A stretch of DNA of 64,000 nucleotides, from assembly GCA_963727015.1 (NCBI GenBank), contig CAVSEV010000013.1:558001-622000 (forward strand), written 5' to 3'. The notes beneath the pieces were generated by a model. That model was not told the origin of the DNA and ran no database searches. It saw only the letters and a program-made list of their open reading frames with translations. Shown piece by piece: positions 54,050-62,484 of this stretch. A program made the translations under genes and the position numbers. Position 1 is the first letter of the stretch. Each line of letters starts with the position of its first letter. Source of the stretch: DATFVJ01 sp963727015 (GTDB lineage: Bacteria > Actinomycetota > Actinomycetes > Streptosporangiales > Streptosporangiaceae).

Positions 54050-55018
54050 ATGACGATGTCGAACGTGGCCTCCGGACAGAGATCACGGCTGGACGGCGGC
54101 CAGCCGCTCGCGATCGACCTCAAGGGCGTGCACAAATCCTTCGGAACCGTTCATGCGGTCAAAGGCGTCGACCTCCGCATCGCCGCGGGCGAGATTGTCG
54201 GGTTCCTCGGGCCGAACGGCGCCGGCAAGACGTCGACCATCGACATGATCCTTGGCCTGTCCCAGCCGGACCGCGGCAAGGTGTCGGTGTTCGGGATGCA
54301 GCCGCGGCAGGCCATCGCGCGGGGCCTGGTTGCCGCGGTCATGCAAACCGGCGGATTGCTCAAGGACTTCACCGTCGAGGAGACCGCCAGATACGTCGCG
54401 AGCCTGTTCGCACACAGCAGGCCGGTGAAAGAGGTCCTGCATCGCGCGGGCATCAGCGGCATCGCGGACCGCAAGGTCGGCAAGTGCTCGGGCGGCGAGC
54501 AGCAACGCCTGCGCTTCGCCATGGCCCTGCTGTCCGATCCCGAACTGCTCGTCCTTGACGAGCCCACCACCGGCATGGACGTCGAGGGACGGCGCAGCTT
54601 CTGGGGATCGATCCGCCAGGACGCCGCCCTTGGGCGCACCGTGCTCTTCGCGACGCACTACCTGGAGGAGGCCGACGCCTACGCCGACAGGATCATCCTG
54701 ATCCGCGAGGGCGAAATCGTCGCCGACGGCACATCATCGGAGGTCAAGTCGCTCGCGGCCGGACGGACGGTGCGCGCGTCACTGCCCGGCGCCGACGAGG
54801 CGGCGCTGCGCCGCCTGCCAGGTGCCGACAGCGTTGAGGTGCGCGGCGACACTGTGCTGATCCATTCCAAGGACAGCGATTCGGTGGCCAGGTACCTGCT
54901 CACCAACACCCCGGCCAAGGATCTCGAGATCAACACCCGCGGCCTCGAGGACGCCTTCATCGCCCTGACCAGTGACGACGCCGATCGCAACGGCGAGAAC
55001 GTAGGAGCATCACGATGA
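54050..55018 (+). CDS. ABC transporter ATP-binding protein (DrrA-like)
   Basis: A 322-residue ATPase. Walker A is GPNGAGKT (about residue 60-67), signature CSGGEQQR, Walker B ELLVLDEPTTGMD, and the switch His is FATHYLEEAD. The C-terminal domain and closing helix are as in DrrA/NodI-type exporters. It overlaps the permease gene by ATGA. No ribosome site is evident before ATG 54050, so it may be leaderless. Substrate unknown. Confidence 0.93.
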   Translation: MTMSNVASGQRSRLDGGQPLAIDLKGVHKSFGTVHAVKGVDLRIAAGEIVGFLGPNGAGKTSTIDMILGLSQPDRGKVSVFGMQPRQAIARGLVAAVMQTGGLLKDFTVEETARYVASLFAHSRPVKEVLHRAGISGIADRKVGKCSGGEQQRLRFAMALLSDPELLVLDEPTTGMDVEGRRSFWGSIRQDAALGRTVLFATHYLEEADAYADRIILIREGEIVADGTSSEVKSLAAGRTVRASLPGADEAALRRLPGADSVEVRGDTVLIHSKDSDSVARYLLTNTPAKDLEINTRGLEDAFIALTSDDADRNGENVGASR

Positions 55019-55815
55019 GCGTCCGGTCGGTTGCGGCACCCGATCTGAGCACCAGGCGGGCGCCGGGGCTGGGCGGGTTCAACCTCACCGTCCTCGGGCT
55101 CGAGGTGCGCCGCCTGCTGCGCAACAGGCGCACCCTGATCTTCACGATGGTGTCACCTGTCATATTCTTCCTGGCCTTCGGCCTGAACAGCGCGTATGCC
55201 AACGACAAGATCGGCAACGGCAACGTGTCGGCCTTCGTCATGATCAGCTTGGCCCTTTACGGCGCGGTCCTCGCGACCACGGCCGGCGGGGCGATGGTGT
55301 CCATCGAGCGTGCCGCGGGCTGGAGCAGGCAGCTGCGGCTGACGCCCCTGTCGCCAGCCGCCTACATCGCCATCAAGATGCTCACCGCGCTGGTGCTCGG
55401 GCTCGGCTCGGTGACCGCGGTCTATGTCGTGGGCGGCATCGTCGGCAAGCCATCGATGCCGGTCTACCTGTGGGTCGTCACCGCGCTGTGCGTCTGGGCC
55501 GGCTCGCTGCTCTTCGCCGCGTTCGGGCTGTTCATGGGCTACCTGCTGGCCACAGAGAACGTCATGCAGATCCTGTCCTTCGCCCTGGTCCTTTTCGCCT
55601 TCGGCGGCGGCCTGTTCATCCCGCTGAGCCAGTTCCCGCACGCGATCGGGGTCATTGCCGAGTTCACGCCGCTTTACGGCCTCAGCCAGCTTGTGCACGC
55701 ACCGCTCACCGGCGACACCGTCCAGCTGTCGTGGATCGCCAACCTCCTGGCCTGGCTGGCGATCTTCGCCGGCGGCGCGATATGGCGCTTCCGCAAGGAC
55801 ACCGCGCGGGTCTGA
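55015..55815 (+). CDS. ABC-2 type transporter permease
   Basis: A 266-residue permease with about six helices: LIFTMVSPVIFFLAFGL, then a conserved cytosolic turn ERAAGWSRQLRLTPLSPAAYIAIKM, and further helices to AWLAIFAGGAIWRF. It partners the upstream ATPase as an exporter. In other actinobacteria such pairs are followed by a DesKR-like two-component system; none is present here. Confidence 0.92.
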   Translation: MSVRSVAAPDLSTRRAPGLGGFNLTVLGLEVRRLLRNRRTLIFTMVSPVIFFLAFGLNSAYANDKIGNGNVSAFVMISLALYGAVLATTAGGAMVSIERAAGWSRQLRLTPLSPAAYIAIKMLTALVLGLGSVTAVYVVGGIVGKPSMPVYLWVVTALCVWAGSLLFAAFGLFMGYLLATENVMQILSFALVLFAFGGGLFIPLSQFPHAIGVIAEFTPLYGLSQLVHAPLTGDTVQLSWIANLLAWLAIFAGGAIWRFRKDTARV

Positions 55816-56198
55816 AGGGCGGTCCGGGGGCGGCGCGACCGCGTCCGGCGCGCGCAACGACTGATCCGCAGCGGCTGCGCGGTGCGGCCGCCGCGGCGGA
55901 GCGTTACGCGGGCCGGCGGCAAACCGCGCGCCATTTGTGGGGAGGCGCGCGCCCGCATAGCCTCTTGTTGCGCCGGCGTCCCCGGCTCCGGCTGGAGGCC
56001 GGCCGCGTGCGGGCGGCAGCCCGCGGGCGGGCGCGGCCGCTGACGTGCAGGGCGGCCGCTGACGTGCAAGCGGCGGCGGGCGCGGGTAACGATGGGTAAC
56101 GGGCGTGCCCGGCGGAGGCCACCGCCCGTCGACAGACCAATTCAGACGGTTGCGGCAAGGGTGGCCCGGCGGGCGCTGAGGCCAAGGGACGGTACGCG
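55816..56198. other. intergenic region, GC-rich, no gene seen
   Basis: About 383 bases. It contains a direct repeat GGCCGCTGACGTGCA at about 56035 and 56054. I see no coding sequence or clear terminator. Confidence 0.5.
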
Positions 56199-57587
56199 AT
56201 GGAACGGATGAGCGCGCTTGACGCCGGGTTCTTCTTCATGGAGAGCGAGAACGTGCCCATGCACGTCGGGTCGGTCGCGGTGTTCGAGGGGCCGCCGCCG
56301 GCCTACGGCGACGTGGTCAGGCTGCTCGTCTCCAAGCTGCCACAGGTGCCGCGATACCGGCAGCGGGTGCGTACGGTACCGCTGCACCTCGGCCGTCCCG
56401 CCTGGGTGGACGACGAGCATTTCGAGATCCTCTATCACGTCAGGCACACCGCGGTACCTTCACCCGGGGCAGCCGACCAGCTACGCAACCTGGCTGGCCG
56501 CGTCTTCGCCCAGCGACTGGATCTCGCCAAGCCGCTGTGGGAGATGTGGCTGGTGGAGGGCCTGAAGGATAACCAGTGGGCGCTGATCTCCAAGGTGCAC
56601 CACTGCATGATCGATGGCGTTGCCGGCTGGGACCTCACCGCCACGCTGCTTGACCTCACCCCTGACGCAGAACAGAAGCCGGTGGTCCCCTGGGTCCCCC
56701 GCCGCGCCCCAAGCACGGCATGGTCGGTCATCGACGGCGTACGCGACGCCGTGGTTGCGCCGCTGCAGCAGCTGGCCCGCATGCCAGCGCTCGCGCGCAA
56801 TCTGCCCAGCCATCCGGAGGTGCTGGAATTCGGCCGTGGACTGCCAGGCAGCCTGCGCCGCCTGGTCAGTCCCGCCGCGCGTTCGCTCAACGGGCCGACC
56901 GGGCCGAACCGGCGCTGGGAATGGACCCAAGCCAGCCTGAGCGAGGTCAAGCTTGTCCGCAAGGCGCTCGGGGGGACCGTCAACGACGTGGTGCTCGCCG
57001 CGGTCACCCGGGGGTTCCGCGACCTGCTCGCCGAGCGAGGCGAGCTTTCCGACCGGCAGGTCGTGCGCTCGCTGGTGCCGGTCTCCGTTCGCGCGGAAAG
57101 CGAACGAGGCACCTTCAACAACCGGGTAGCTGGAGTACTGGTGAACCTGCCGGTCAGCGAGCCCGACCCGCTGATCCGGCTGACAAAGCTGCGCGAGCAG
57201 ATGGATGACCTGAAGAGCAGCCGCCAGGCCGTGGGAGCTCAGGGGCTCACCGAACTGGCGGGTTTCGCGGCTCCCACCCTGCTCGCCCTGGGTTCCCGGC
57301 TCACCTTCCGGTTCCCGCAGCCGCTGCTGCAGACCGTCACCACGAACGTCCCCGGACCGCGCTTCCCGCTGTACATGCTCGGCAGGCAAATGACCGAGAT
57401 CCACCCGTATGTTCCTATCGCCAGCAATATACGCATTTCTGTCGGCATTCTCTCTTACCTCGACCAGCTCAACTTCGGCATCAACGCCGACTTCGACGGG
57501 GTACCTGACATCCGCGTGCTCAGCCGGGGCATCGGGGAGGGCTTCGACGAACTCATCGCACTCGCCGCATCCGTGTCGACCGCGTAA
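56199..57587 (+). CDS. wax ester synthase/acyl-CoA:diacylglycerol acyltransferase
   Basis: A 462-residue WS/DGAT that makes triacylglycerol or wax ester at the membrane. The start MERMSALDAGFFFMESENVPMHVG is the family signature; the catalytic motif HHxxxDG is HHCMIDG near residue 135; the NDVVLA motif (GTVNDVVLAAVTRGFRDLL) and the ending NVPGPRFPLYMLGRQMTEI are conserved. It is a single gene after a long gap, with no clear operon partner. Confidence 0.93.
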   Translation: MERMSALDAGFFFMESENVPMHVGSVAVFEGPPPAYGDVVRLLVSKLPQVPRYRQRVRTVPLHLGRPAWVDDEHFEILYHVRHTAVPSPGAADQLRNLAGRVFAQRLDLAKPLWEMWLVEGLKDNQWALISKVHHCMIDGVAGWDLTATLLDLTPDAEQKPVVPWVPRRAPSTAWSVIDGVRDAVVAPLQQLARMPALARNLPSHPEVLEFGRGLPGSLRRLVSPAARSLNGPTGPNRRWEWTQASLSEVKLVRKALGGTVNDVVLAAVTRGFRDLLAERGELSDRQVVRSLVPVSVRAESERGTFNNRVAGVLVNLPVSEPDPLIRLTKLREQMDDLKSSRQAVGAQGLTELAGFAAPTLLALGSRLTFRFPQPLLQTVTTNVPGPRFPLYMLGRQMTEIHPYVPIASNIRISVGILSYLDQLNFGINADFDGVPDIRVLSRGIGEGFDELIALAASVSTA

Positions 57588-57651
57588 CGCCGCAGGCGCC
57601 CGGCGCAATGGCGCCGGCCTCGTCCACCGCCTGGCGCGGCATAATTGGGCC

Positions 57652-58038
57652 ATGGATAGCGCCGCGGCACAGGAGTTCGCCGACAACTGGGTTCAGGGGT
57701 GGAATGCCCACGACCTCGAGCAGGTGCTGAGTCACTTCGCGGAGGACGTCGTCTTCACCTCACCTGTGGCTGTGCAGCTGCTTGACATCGATGACGGCGT
57801 CATACGCGGTAAGCCAGCGCTGCGGCACTACTGGAGTGAGGGCCTGCGGCGCATCCCTGACCTGCACTTCGACCTGCTGGGCGTCTACGTCGGTGTCAGC
57901 ACGCTGGTCATCAACTACCGCAATCAAAGGGGTGGCCTGGTCAACGAGGTCCTCATCTTCGATGGCGATCTGGTTACGTCGGGTCACGGGACCTATCTCG
58001 GCGGCGGCCTCAATCCCGCCGGAACGACGTTGCGCTGA
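57652..58038 (+). CDS. SnoaL/NTF2-like protein
   Basis: A 128-residue cone-shaped NTF2-like fold: FADNWVQGWNAHDLEQVLSHFAEDVVFTSP and GVIRGKPALRHYWSEGLRRIPDLHF (in parts) are the helix-loop-strand pattern of nuclear transport factor 2-like and SnoaL-like proteins. No catalytic set can be named. It follows WS/DGAT by about 65 bases and converges on the VOC gene. Confidence 0.83.
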   Translation: MDSAAAQEFADNWVQGWNAHDLEQVLSHFAEDVVFTSPVAVQLLDIDDGVIRGKPALRHYWSEGLRRIPDLHFDLLGVYVGVSTLVINYRNQRGGLVNEVLIFDGDLVTSGHGTYLGGGLNPAGTTLR

Positions 58039-58066
58039 AAACCTCGTCAGGTTTCGCTGACCGGTG

Positions 58067-58807
58067 TCAGCGTGGCGTCAGGACGCAGAACTCGTTACCT
58101 TCAGGGTCGGCAAGAACCACCCATGGCGCCTCACCGCCCTGGCCCACGTCGGCGGGCACCGCGCCGGATTCACGCAGGCGCGCCGCCTCGGCGTTGTGGT
58201 CCTCGCCTGGATAGGGCGCGACATCGAGATGAATCCGGTTCTTGACCGCCTTCGCGTCGGGGGCACGCAGCAGTTCGAGATACGGCCCAACGCCGTCCGG
58301 CGATCGCAGCGAGGCCCAGCTCTCATCCGCGTCGTGCGGCAGCCAGCCCGCCGCGACACTCCAGAACTGTGCCAGGGAGGCTGGGTCAGCGCAGTCGACC
58401 ACGACGGCCGCGACCGGCCCGGTGCCGCGGTAGGCCGGCCGCGGATCGAGCACGCACAACTCGTTGCCCTCCGGGTCGGCCAGTACGACCCACGGCACCT
58501 CGCCCTGGCCGATAACGGCAGGCGTCGCCCCCAGGTCGCGGAGGCGGCGCACCTCGGCCGCCTGGTGCCCGGCCGACGTCGTGGGCAGATCGAGGTGCGT
58601 GCGGTTCTTGCCTGTCTTCGGTTCGGCGACTGGCACGAAAACCAGCGGCAGCGCCGCCGGGCCGGGATAGGAGAAGCCGGCCGGCGCCACCACGACCTCG
58701 CCGGGCTCCCCGGCCGCGGCCTCCCATCCAAGGGCGGCCGCCCAGAACCGCGCCAGGCGGGGCGGATCGGCGGCATCGATCACAAGGTGCACGAGGCGAG
58801 TAGGCAT
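58067..58807 (-). CDS. VOC family protein with two glyoxalase-like domains
   Basis: A 246-residue protein made of two similar halves, each with the pattern LVIDAADPPRLARFWAAALGWE or VVVDCADPASLAQFWSVAAGW and a closing EVPWVVLADPEGNELCVL or EAPWVVLADPEGNEFCVL. It belongs to the actinobacterial VOC subgroup close to pterin-dehydratase-like proteins, with no assigned reaction. Internal duplication is obvious. Confidence 0.9.
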   Translation of the reverse strand: MPTRLVHLVIDAADPPRLARFWAAALGWEAAAGEPGEVVVAPAGFSYPGPAALPLVFVPVAEPKTGKNRTHLDLPTTSAGHQAAEVRRLRDLGATPAVIGQGEVPWVVLADPEGNELCVLDPRPAYRGTGPVAAVVVDCADPASLAQFWSVAAGWLPHDADESWASLRSPDGVGPYLELLRAPDAKAVKNRIHLDVAPYPGEDHNAEAARLRESGAVPADVGQGGEAPWVVLADPEGNEFCVLTPR

Positions 58808-58877
58808 GCCGCCAAACCTCGCACGCCTGCGACCGCCGGAGCAACCTGAGCCCCCAATCGTGCGGGAAGGCCCTTGG

Positions 58878-59633
58878 TCACTGGGTTTCCCTTCGGCGGC
58901 CGATGAAGAGCTCGCGTGGCGTCAAGCCGCCGGTGGCCTCTTCGGTGACAGTGCCCGCCTCGAAGCCCGCAGCGGAAATGATCCGCATCCACAGCTCACG
59001 CCCGAACAACCCGGTCCGATGGGTCTCGTGCACCGCCTGCACCGAGCCGTCGGCGTCGCGAAGCAGGAACGCGTACTCGGTCTGGGTCCAGGTGTCGGCG
59101 GGATCGGGATCCCACGACCAGGACAGAAAGCGCGCACCGCGGCCGGTGGCGTCGTCGCTGCCGCCATGACCGGTCGCCGCCTGGAAGGTCTCAGCGGTGT
59201 CGTCGGGGACGAAGACGGCGGTGCCGCCAGGACGGCAGTGCACGAAGGCCGTCTCGATGGCTTGCCTTAGGTCCGCCTCGGTGGTCATGTAGACCACGGC
59301 GTCGTGCACGAACACGGCGTCGAAGGTCCGGCCAAGCCGCACCGTGCGCATATCGCCCTGCTGGTGGTCACACTCGGGGTTGAGCCGCCGCGACACGGCG
59401 AGCATGTCCGCCGAAAGGTCGACCAGCGTCAGCGCGAACCTGCCCTTGAGGTGGACGGCGTTGTGGCCGCCGCCACTGCCAAGCTCAAGGACGTCGCGCA
59501 CCGGAATCGATGCCGCGCCGAGCACCGTCGCGGCGTACGCGGCCTCTTCGGCGTACGCCTCCGGGGGCGAGATCAATGGCCACCATTGAGCCAGGTCACC
59601 GTACAGCCGGCAGGCGGCAGGCGCACCCGTCAT
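58878..59633 (-). CDS. class I SAM-dependent methyltransferase
   Basis: A 251-residue methyltransferase: motif I is VLELGSGGGHNAVHL, acidic residue in LVDLSADML, motif DMRTVRLGRTFDAVFVHDAVVYM, and CRPGGTAVFVPDD. The WDPDPADTWTQTEYAFLLRDADGSV region is that of the group with a C-terminal strand extension. I prefer the ATG at 59633 (MTGAPAACRLYG) with GAGG upstream; ATG 59642 and a GTG at 59753 are also in frame. Substrate unknown. Confidence 0.85.
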   Translation of the reverse strand: MTGAPAACRLYGDLAQWWPLISPPEAYAEEAAYAATVLGAASIPVRDVLELGSGGGHNAVHLKGRFALTLVDLSADMLAVSRRLNPECDHQQGDMRTVRLGRTFDAVFVHDAVVYMTTEADLRQAIETAFVHCRPGGTAVFVPDDTAETFQAATGHGGSDDATGRGARFLSWSWDPDPADTWTQTEYAFLLRDADGSVQAVHETHRTGLFGRELWMRIISAAGFEAGTVTEEATGGLTPRELFIGRRRETQ

Positions 59634-59685
59634 GGCTGCCATCCTCGCTCGAGCAAGCGCTGCTGATGTGTACCCGCAGGCTCCT

Positions 59686-60489
59686 TCATTGCTGCAGGCT
59701 GAGCAGGCCGGACATGATGCTGGTAAGGCCGGCCTGGTCGTACTGCTCGCCACCAGTGCTGCCAGGGCCTATCCGGGCCGTTTTCCCGTCGTTACCGCGC
59801 ACTACCATCGTCCGGACCGTCAGCAGCTTGCCCTGGTCGCGGCGGAGCAGCGTGATCAGCCGGGGTGAGTTTGGGTGTCGTTCGGATCGAAGGAGTGCCC
59901 AGCTGGCGAGGAAGCCGGCAGCGCTCGTCCTGGAGACCAGGTCATACCGGTAGAACCAGCCGAGCGGCCCAGCTTTGCGCAGGTGCGGGAAGTCACCTGG
60001 CGGTGACCCCACCGGGGTCTCAAGGACCAGGGCACGAACCGGATCTTGCTGATCTCCCAGCGCGTACAAGCGGGGATAGCGGCTGGGTATCTTCTCCTGC
60101 TCGCAGGTGATGGCGAGAGCGGGCCGGGCCCGTGCTGCCATCACCACGCCCAGCTTGGGGGCGAACGCGTAGTCGGCGAGGGCGGGCTCCCGGTCTCCGC
60201 CGGGGGCCGCGAACGGCACCGCCGGCGCCTGGCGGATCAGCAGGCCGCGCTCATGAAGTCCCTGGAAGATCGCTGCTGGCCCGTTCTTGCGGGCACGGCG
60301 CCGCATCCCCGCCCAGGCCCTGGCTGGCGCCTCGTCGAACAGCGCCTGCCGCGGCCCGCCGAGAGCGCACAGGTCCATTGCCGTCAGGAATGTCAGCAGC
60401 ACGTCCTGCGGCTGTGCCCGGTCGATCAGTTCACGCACTTCGGCCGACCTGGCCGCTGCCGCCGCGTCGTTGCCCGTGAACGCTGTCAT
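59686..60489 (-). CDS. conserved hypothetical protein, second gene of an unrecognised pair
   Basis: A 267-residue soluble protein I do not recognise. An N-terminal helical half (VRELIDRAQPQDVLLTFLTAMDLCAL and on) is followed by a beta-rich half with PKLGVVMAARARPALAITCE and SRTSAAGFLASWALLRSERHPNSPRLITLL. It starts two bases after the upstream gene ends, so they are co-transcribed. By size and pairing it could be a chaperone or immunity-type partner, but nothing proves this. Confidence 0.55.
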   Translation of the reverse strand: MTAFTGNDAAAAARSAEVRELIDRAQPQDVLLTFLTAMDLCALGGPRQALFDEAPARAWAGMRRRARKNGPAAIFQGLHERGLLIRQAPAVPFAAPGGDREPALADYAFAPKLGVVMAARARPALAITCEQEKIPSRYPRLYALGDQQDPVRALVLETPVGSPPGDFPHLRKAGPLGWFYRYDLVSRTSAAGFLASWALLRSERHPNSPRLITLLRRDQGKLLTVRTMVVRGNDGKTARIGPGSTGGEQYDQAGLTSIMSGLLSLQQ

Positions 60490-60491
60490 GG

Positions 60492-61521
60492 TCAGAACGA
60501 GCCCCAGTCTGTCACGTCGTTGATCAGGGAATGCACCCCGTGCTCGATCCCGCCGCCGATGTCATCAGCGGCCCTGACGGTGGCGTGGCCGACGGCGTTG
60601 GCGGCGTCGTGGAAGAGTGCCACGTGGTGATACAGGACGTCGCCAGCCAGGTACACGCCGGTGCCGACAATGACGACCTCACCCGCGCCGGGAATCCAGT
60701 CCATCGACGCGTTCAGCGCCACCAGGCCGCCCTCGACGGCCTCAGATGCCTCGACGCCGCCCTCGGCGGCCAGCTCAGCAGACGCCTCCGCGCCGGCCCC
60801 GTCCACGGTGGCTGGTTTGAACGTGACCAGCCCGCGCTCAATGCCTTGATGCAGTATCAGCCCCGCCGCGTTGGCACCCGCAGCGAGACGGTCGGCCGCC
60901 GCCGGCACGCCGTGATCCTGCGGCGAGATCAGGTCACTGGCGTCCGCCACCAGGCCTAGCCCGGTCAGGGCGTACGACAGGCCACGGATCTCCGATATGG
61001 ACCTGGCCGCGGCCCTGAGCCAGCCTGGAGCGAACGCATCCCACGCGTCAAACATGGCCGCGGTCCGATCAGCCTTGCCGGCAAGCTCCTGCAGTTCCTC
61101 GCTCGCGGGCTCACCAGCCTGCTGGAGTCCCGCTACCTCCGCGATCTTCTCGTCGAGGTCCTGCACCCATTCCCTGGGCTGGCCGGCCATTTCCTTGAGC
61201 AGGTCGATCCAATGATCGGCGGCGACAATGTCGAACGGAGCCAGGACCAGCTCCGCCAGCTCGCGGCCAGGCTCGGTGCGGTCCCACACCGCGGGGGCTG
61301 CACAGCGGCTGGCCCTGCTGTTTCAGCGCCGCCAGCTGCGCCCGGAGACTGCCGGTGAGGAGGCTGTTCATCTGCTGGGCCGCGCTCTTGGCCCGGTCCG
61401 TCGACAGGACCCGCTCGCTCAACTGCCTAACCCCGTTTGCGTGATCACCCGCGCGGTACCCTCCGATGGAGCGCGGCGCCGGGCTGAGCCGGGAGGCTTG
61501 GCCCGGCGCACCGCCGGACAC
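60492..61521 (-). CDS. possible secreted/T7SS-effector-like protein, frame broken near 61292
   Basis: The C-terminal frame (60492-61289) encodes helices and Gly/Ala-rich hydrophobic stretches: WIPGAGEVVIVGTGVYLAGDV, HDAANAVGHATVRAADDIGGG, as in actinobacterial T7SS- or polymorphic-toxin-like proteins. Upstream another frame gives a compatible helical N-terminus (LSERVLSTDRAKSAAQQMNSL and LTGSLRAQLAALKQQGQPLC). Removing one base from the five-C run near 61292 joins them as PLCSPAVWDRTEPGREL. The start is uncertain: GTG 61521 or ATG 61371. The functional label is inference only. Confidence 0.5.
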
Positions 61522-61666
61522 GTTACTAGCTGCCGCTGCCCGCGTGCCGGATGTTCTGGACCCATCTTCACGTCTGCCACGTCCCTGTTTGCCGCCGTCG
61601 ATTGGGCCGCGGTGACTTAAGTACGACAGGGATGAGCGAGGTGGTTCAGTCCCGGCATGCCCTCGT

Positions 61667-62248
61667 CTACCGGCTGCGGATGACCCGGGCGGGATTGCCG
61701 GCCGCGACGACGCCCGCGGGCAGATCTCTCGTGACGACAGCACCCGCGCCCACGACGGTGTTCGCGCCGATGGTGACGGCAGGCAGGACGATGACCCCGC
61801 CACCGAGCCACGCGTTGTCCCCGATCGTGATGGGCCTGGCGGCCTCCCACTTCGCGCGCCGCGGTTCAGCCTCCACTGGGTGCGTGGGCGTCAGCAACTG
61901 CACGTTCGGGCCGATCTGGACATCGTCGCCAATGGTGATTGCCGCGACGTCCAAGGCCATCAGGCCAAAATTGACAAATGTACGGGCGCCGACCCGGATC
62001 TGGTATCCGTAATCGCAATACAGCGGCGGGCGGATCGCGGCATCCTCGCCGAATGCTCCAAGCAGGTCCATCAGGATGCGCCTGCGTTCGCGCGGGGCGT
62101 CCGCGGCACTGCGGTTGAACTCCTCCATGAGCCGCTCGGCACGGCGCCTGTCGGCGTCCAGCCGCGGGTCGTCGGCAATATAGGGGTCGCCAGCGAGCAT
62201 CCGCTCGTATTGGCTCCGCTGGTCGCCTGCTGCATCAGGAACCCTCAT
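61667..62248 (-). CDS. sugar O-acetyltransferase (maltose acetyltransferase/NodL type)
   Basis: A 193-residue left-handed beta-helix enzyme. The N-terminal maltose-acetyltransferase domain is SQYERMLAGDPYIADDPRLDADRRRAERL (in parts), followed by hexapeptide repeats (IRVGARTFVNFGLMALDVAAITIGDDVQIGPNVQLLTPTHPVE in parts; the His near THP is the likely catalytic one). VVTRDLPAGVVAAGNPARVIR is the usual ending. ATG 62248 lies inside a 15-bp inverted repeat; an in-frame ATG at 62260 is less likely. Confidence 0.92.
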   Translation of the reverse strand: MRVPDAAGDQRSQYERMLAGDPYIADDPRLDADRRRAERLMEEFNRSAADAPRERRRILMDLLGAFGEDAAIRPPLYCDYGYQIRVGARTFVNFGLMALDVAAITIGDDVQIGPNVQLLTPTHPVEAEPRRAKWEAARPITIGDNAWLGGGVIVLPAVTIGANTVVGAGAVVTRDLPAGVVAAGNPARVIRSR

Positions 62249-62272
62249 GAATACAAGCATGAGGGTTCCTGA
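62235..62272. repeat. 15-bp perfect inverted repeat over the acetyltransferase start
   Basis: TCAGGAACCCTCATG (62235-62249) and its exact reverse complement (62258-62272) flank an eight-base loop AATACAAG. The minus-strand start codon (62246-62248) is in the left arm, so the dyad could be an operator or an mRNA hairpin at the translation start. Confidence 0.9.
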
Positions 62273-62377
62273 CCAGTTGCCTGCACCTGCGTTGCCGCGA
62301 ACTTTCGCATGGTGCGGTGGCTGGCGGGGTGATCGCCCGCAACGGGTGACCGGGCTCGAGGCAGCCCGCGGATCCCT

Positions 62378-62443
62378 GGGCGTGTCTGGCAGATCTTGGT
62401 GGATGCGGGCGGTGCTCCAGCGGCGAAGCTGCGAGACACGCCT
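62378..62443. mobile_element. short MITE-like relic, copy D
   Basis: GGGCGTGTCTGGCAGATCTT, then GGTGGATGCGGGCGGTGCTC and CAG, matches the right end of copies A/B (as reverse complement). It is then cut short and closes with GAGACACGCC, an inverse of GGCGTGTCT. The result is about 66 bases with short terminal inverted repeats. Unlike copies A-C it does not touch a stop codon. Confidence 0.65.
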
Positions 62444-62484
62444 CGTGCACCGCGGCTGACGACGGGCAGGCTATAAGTACAAAT

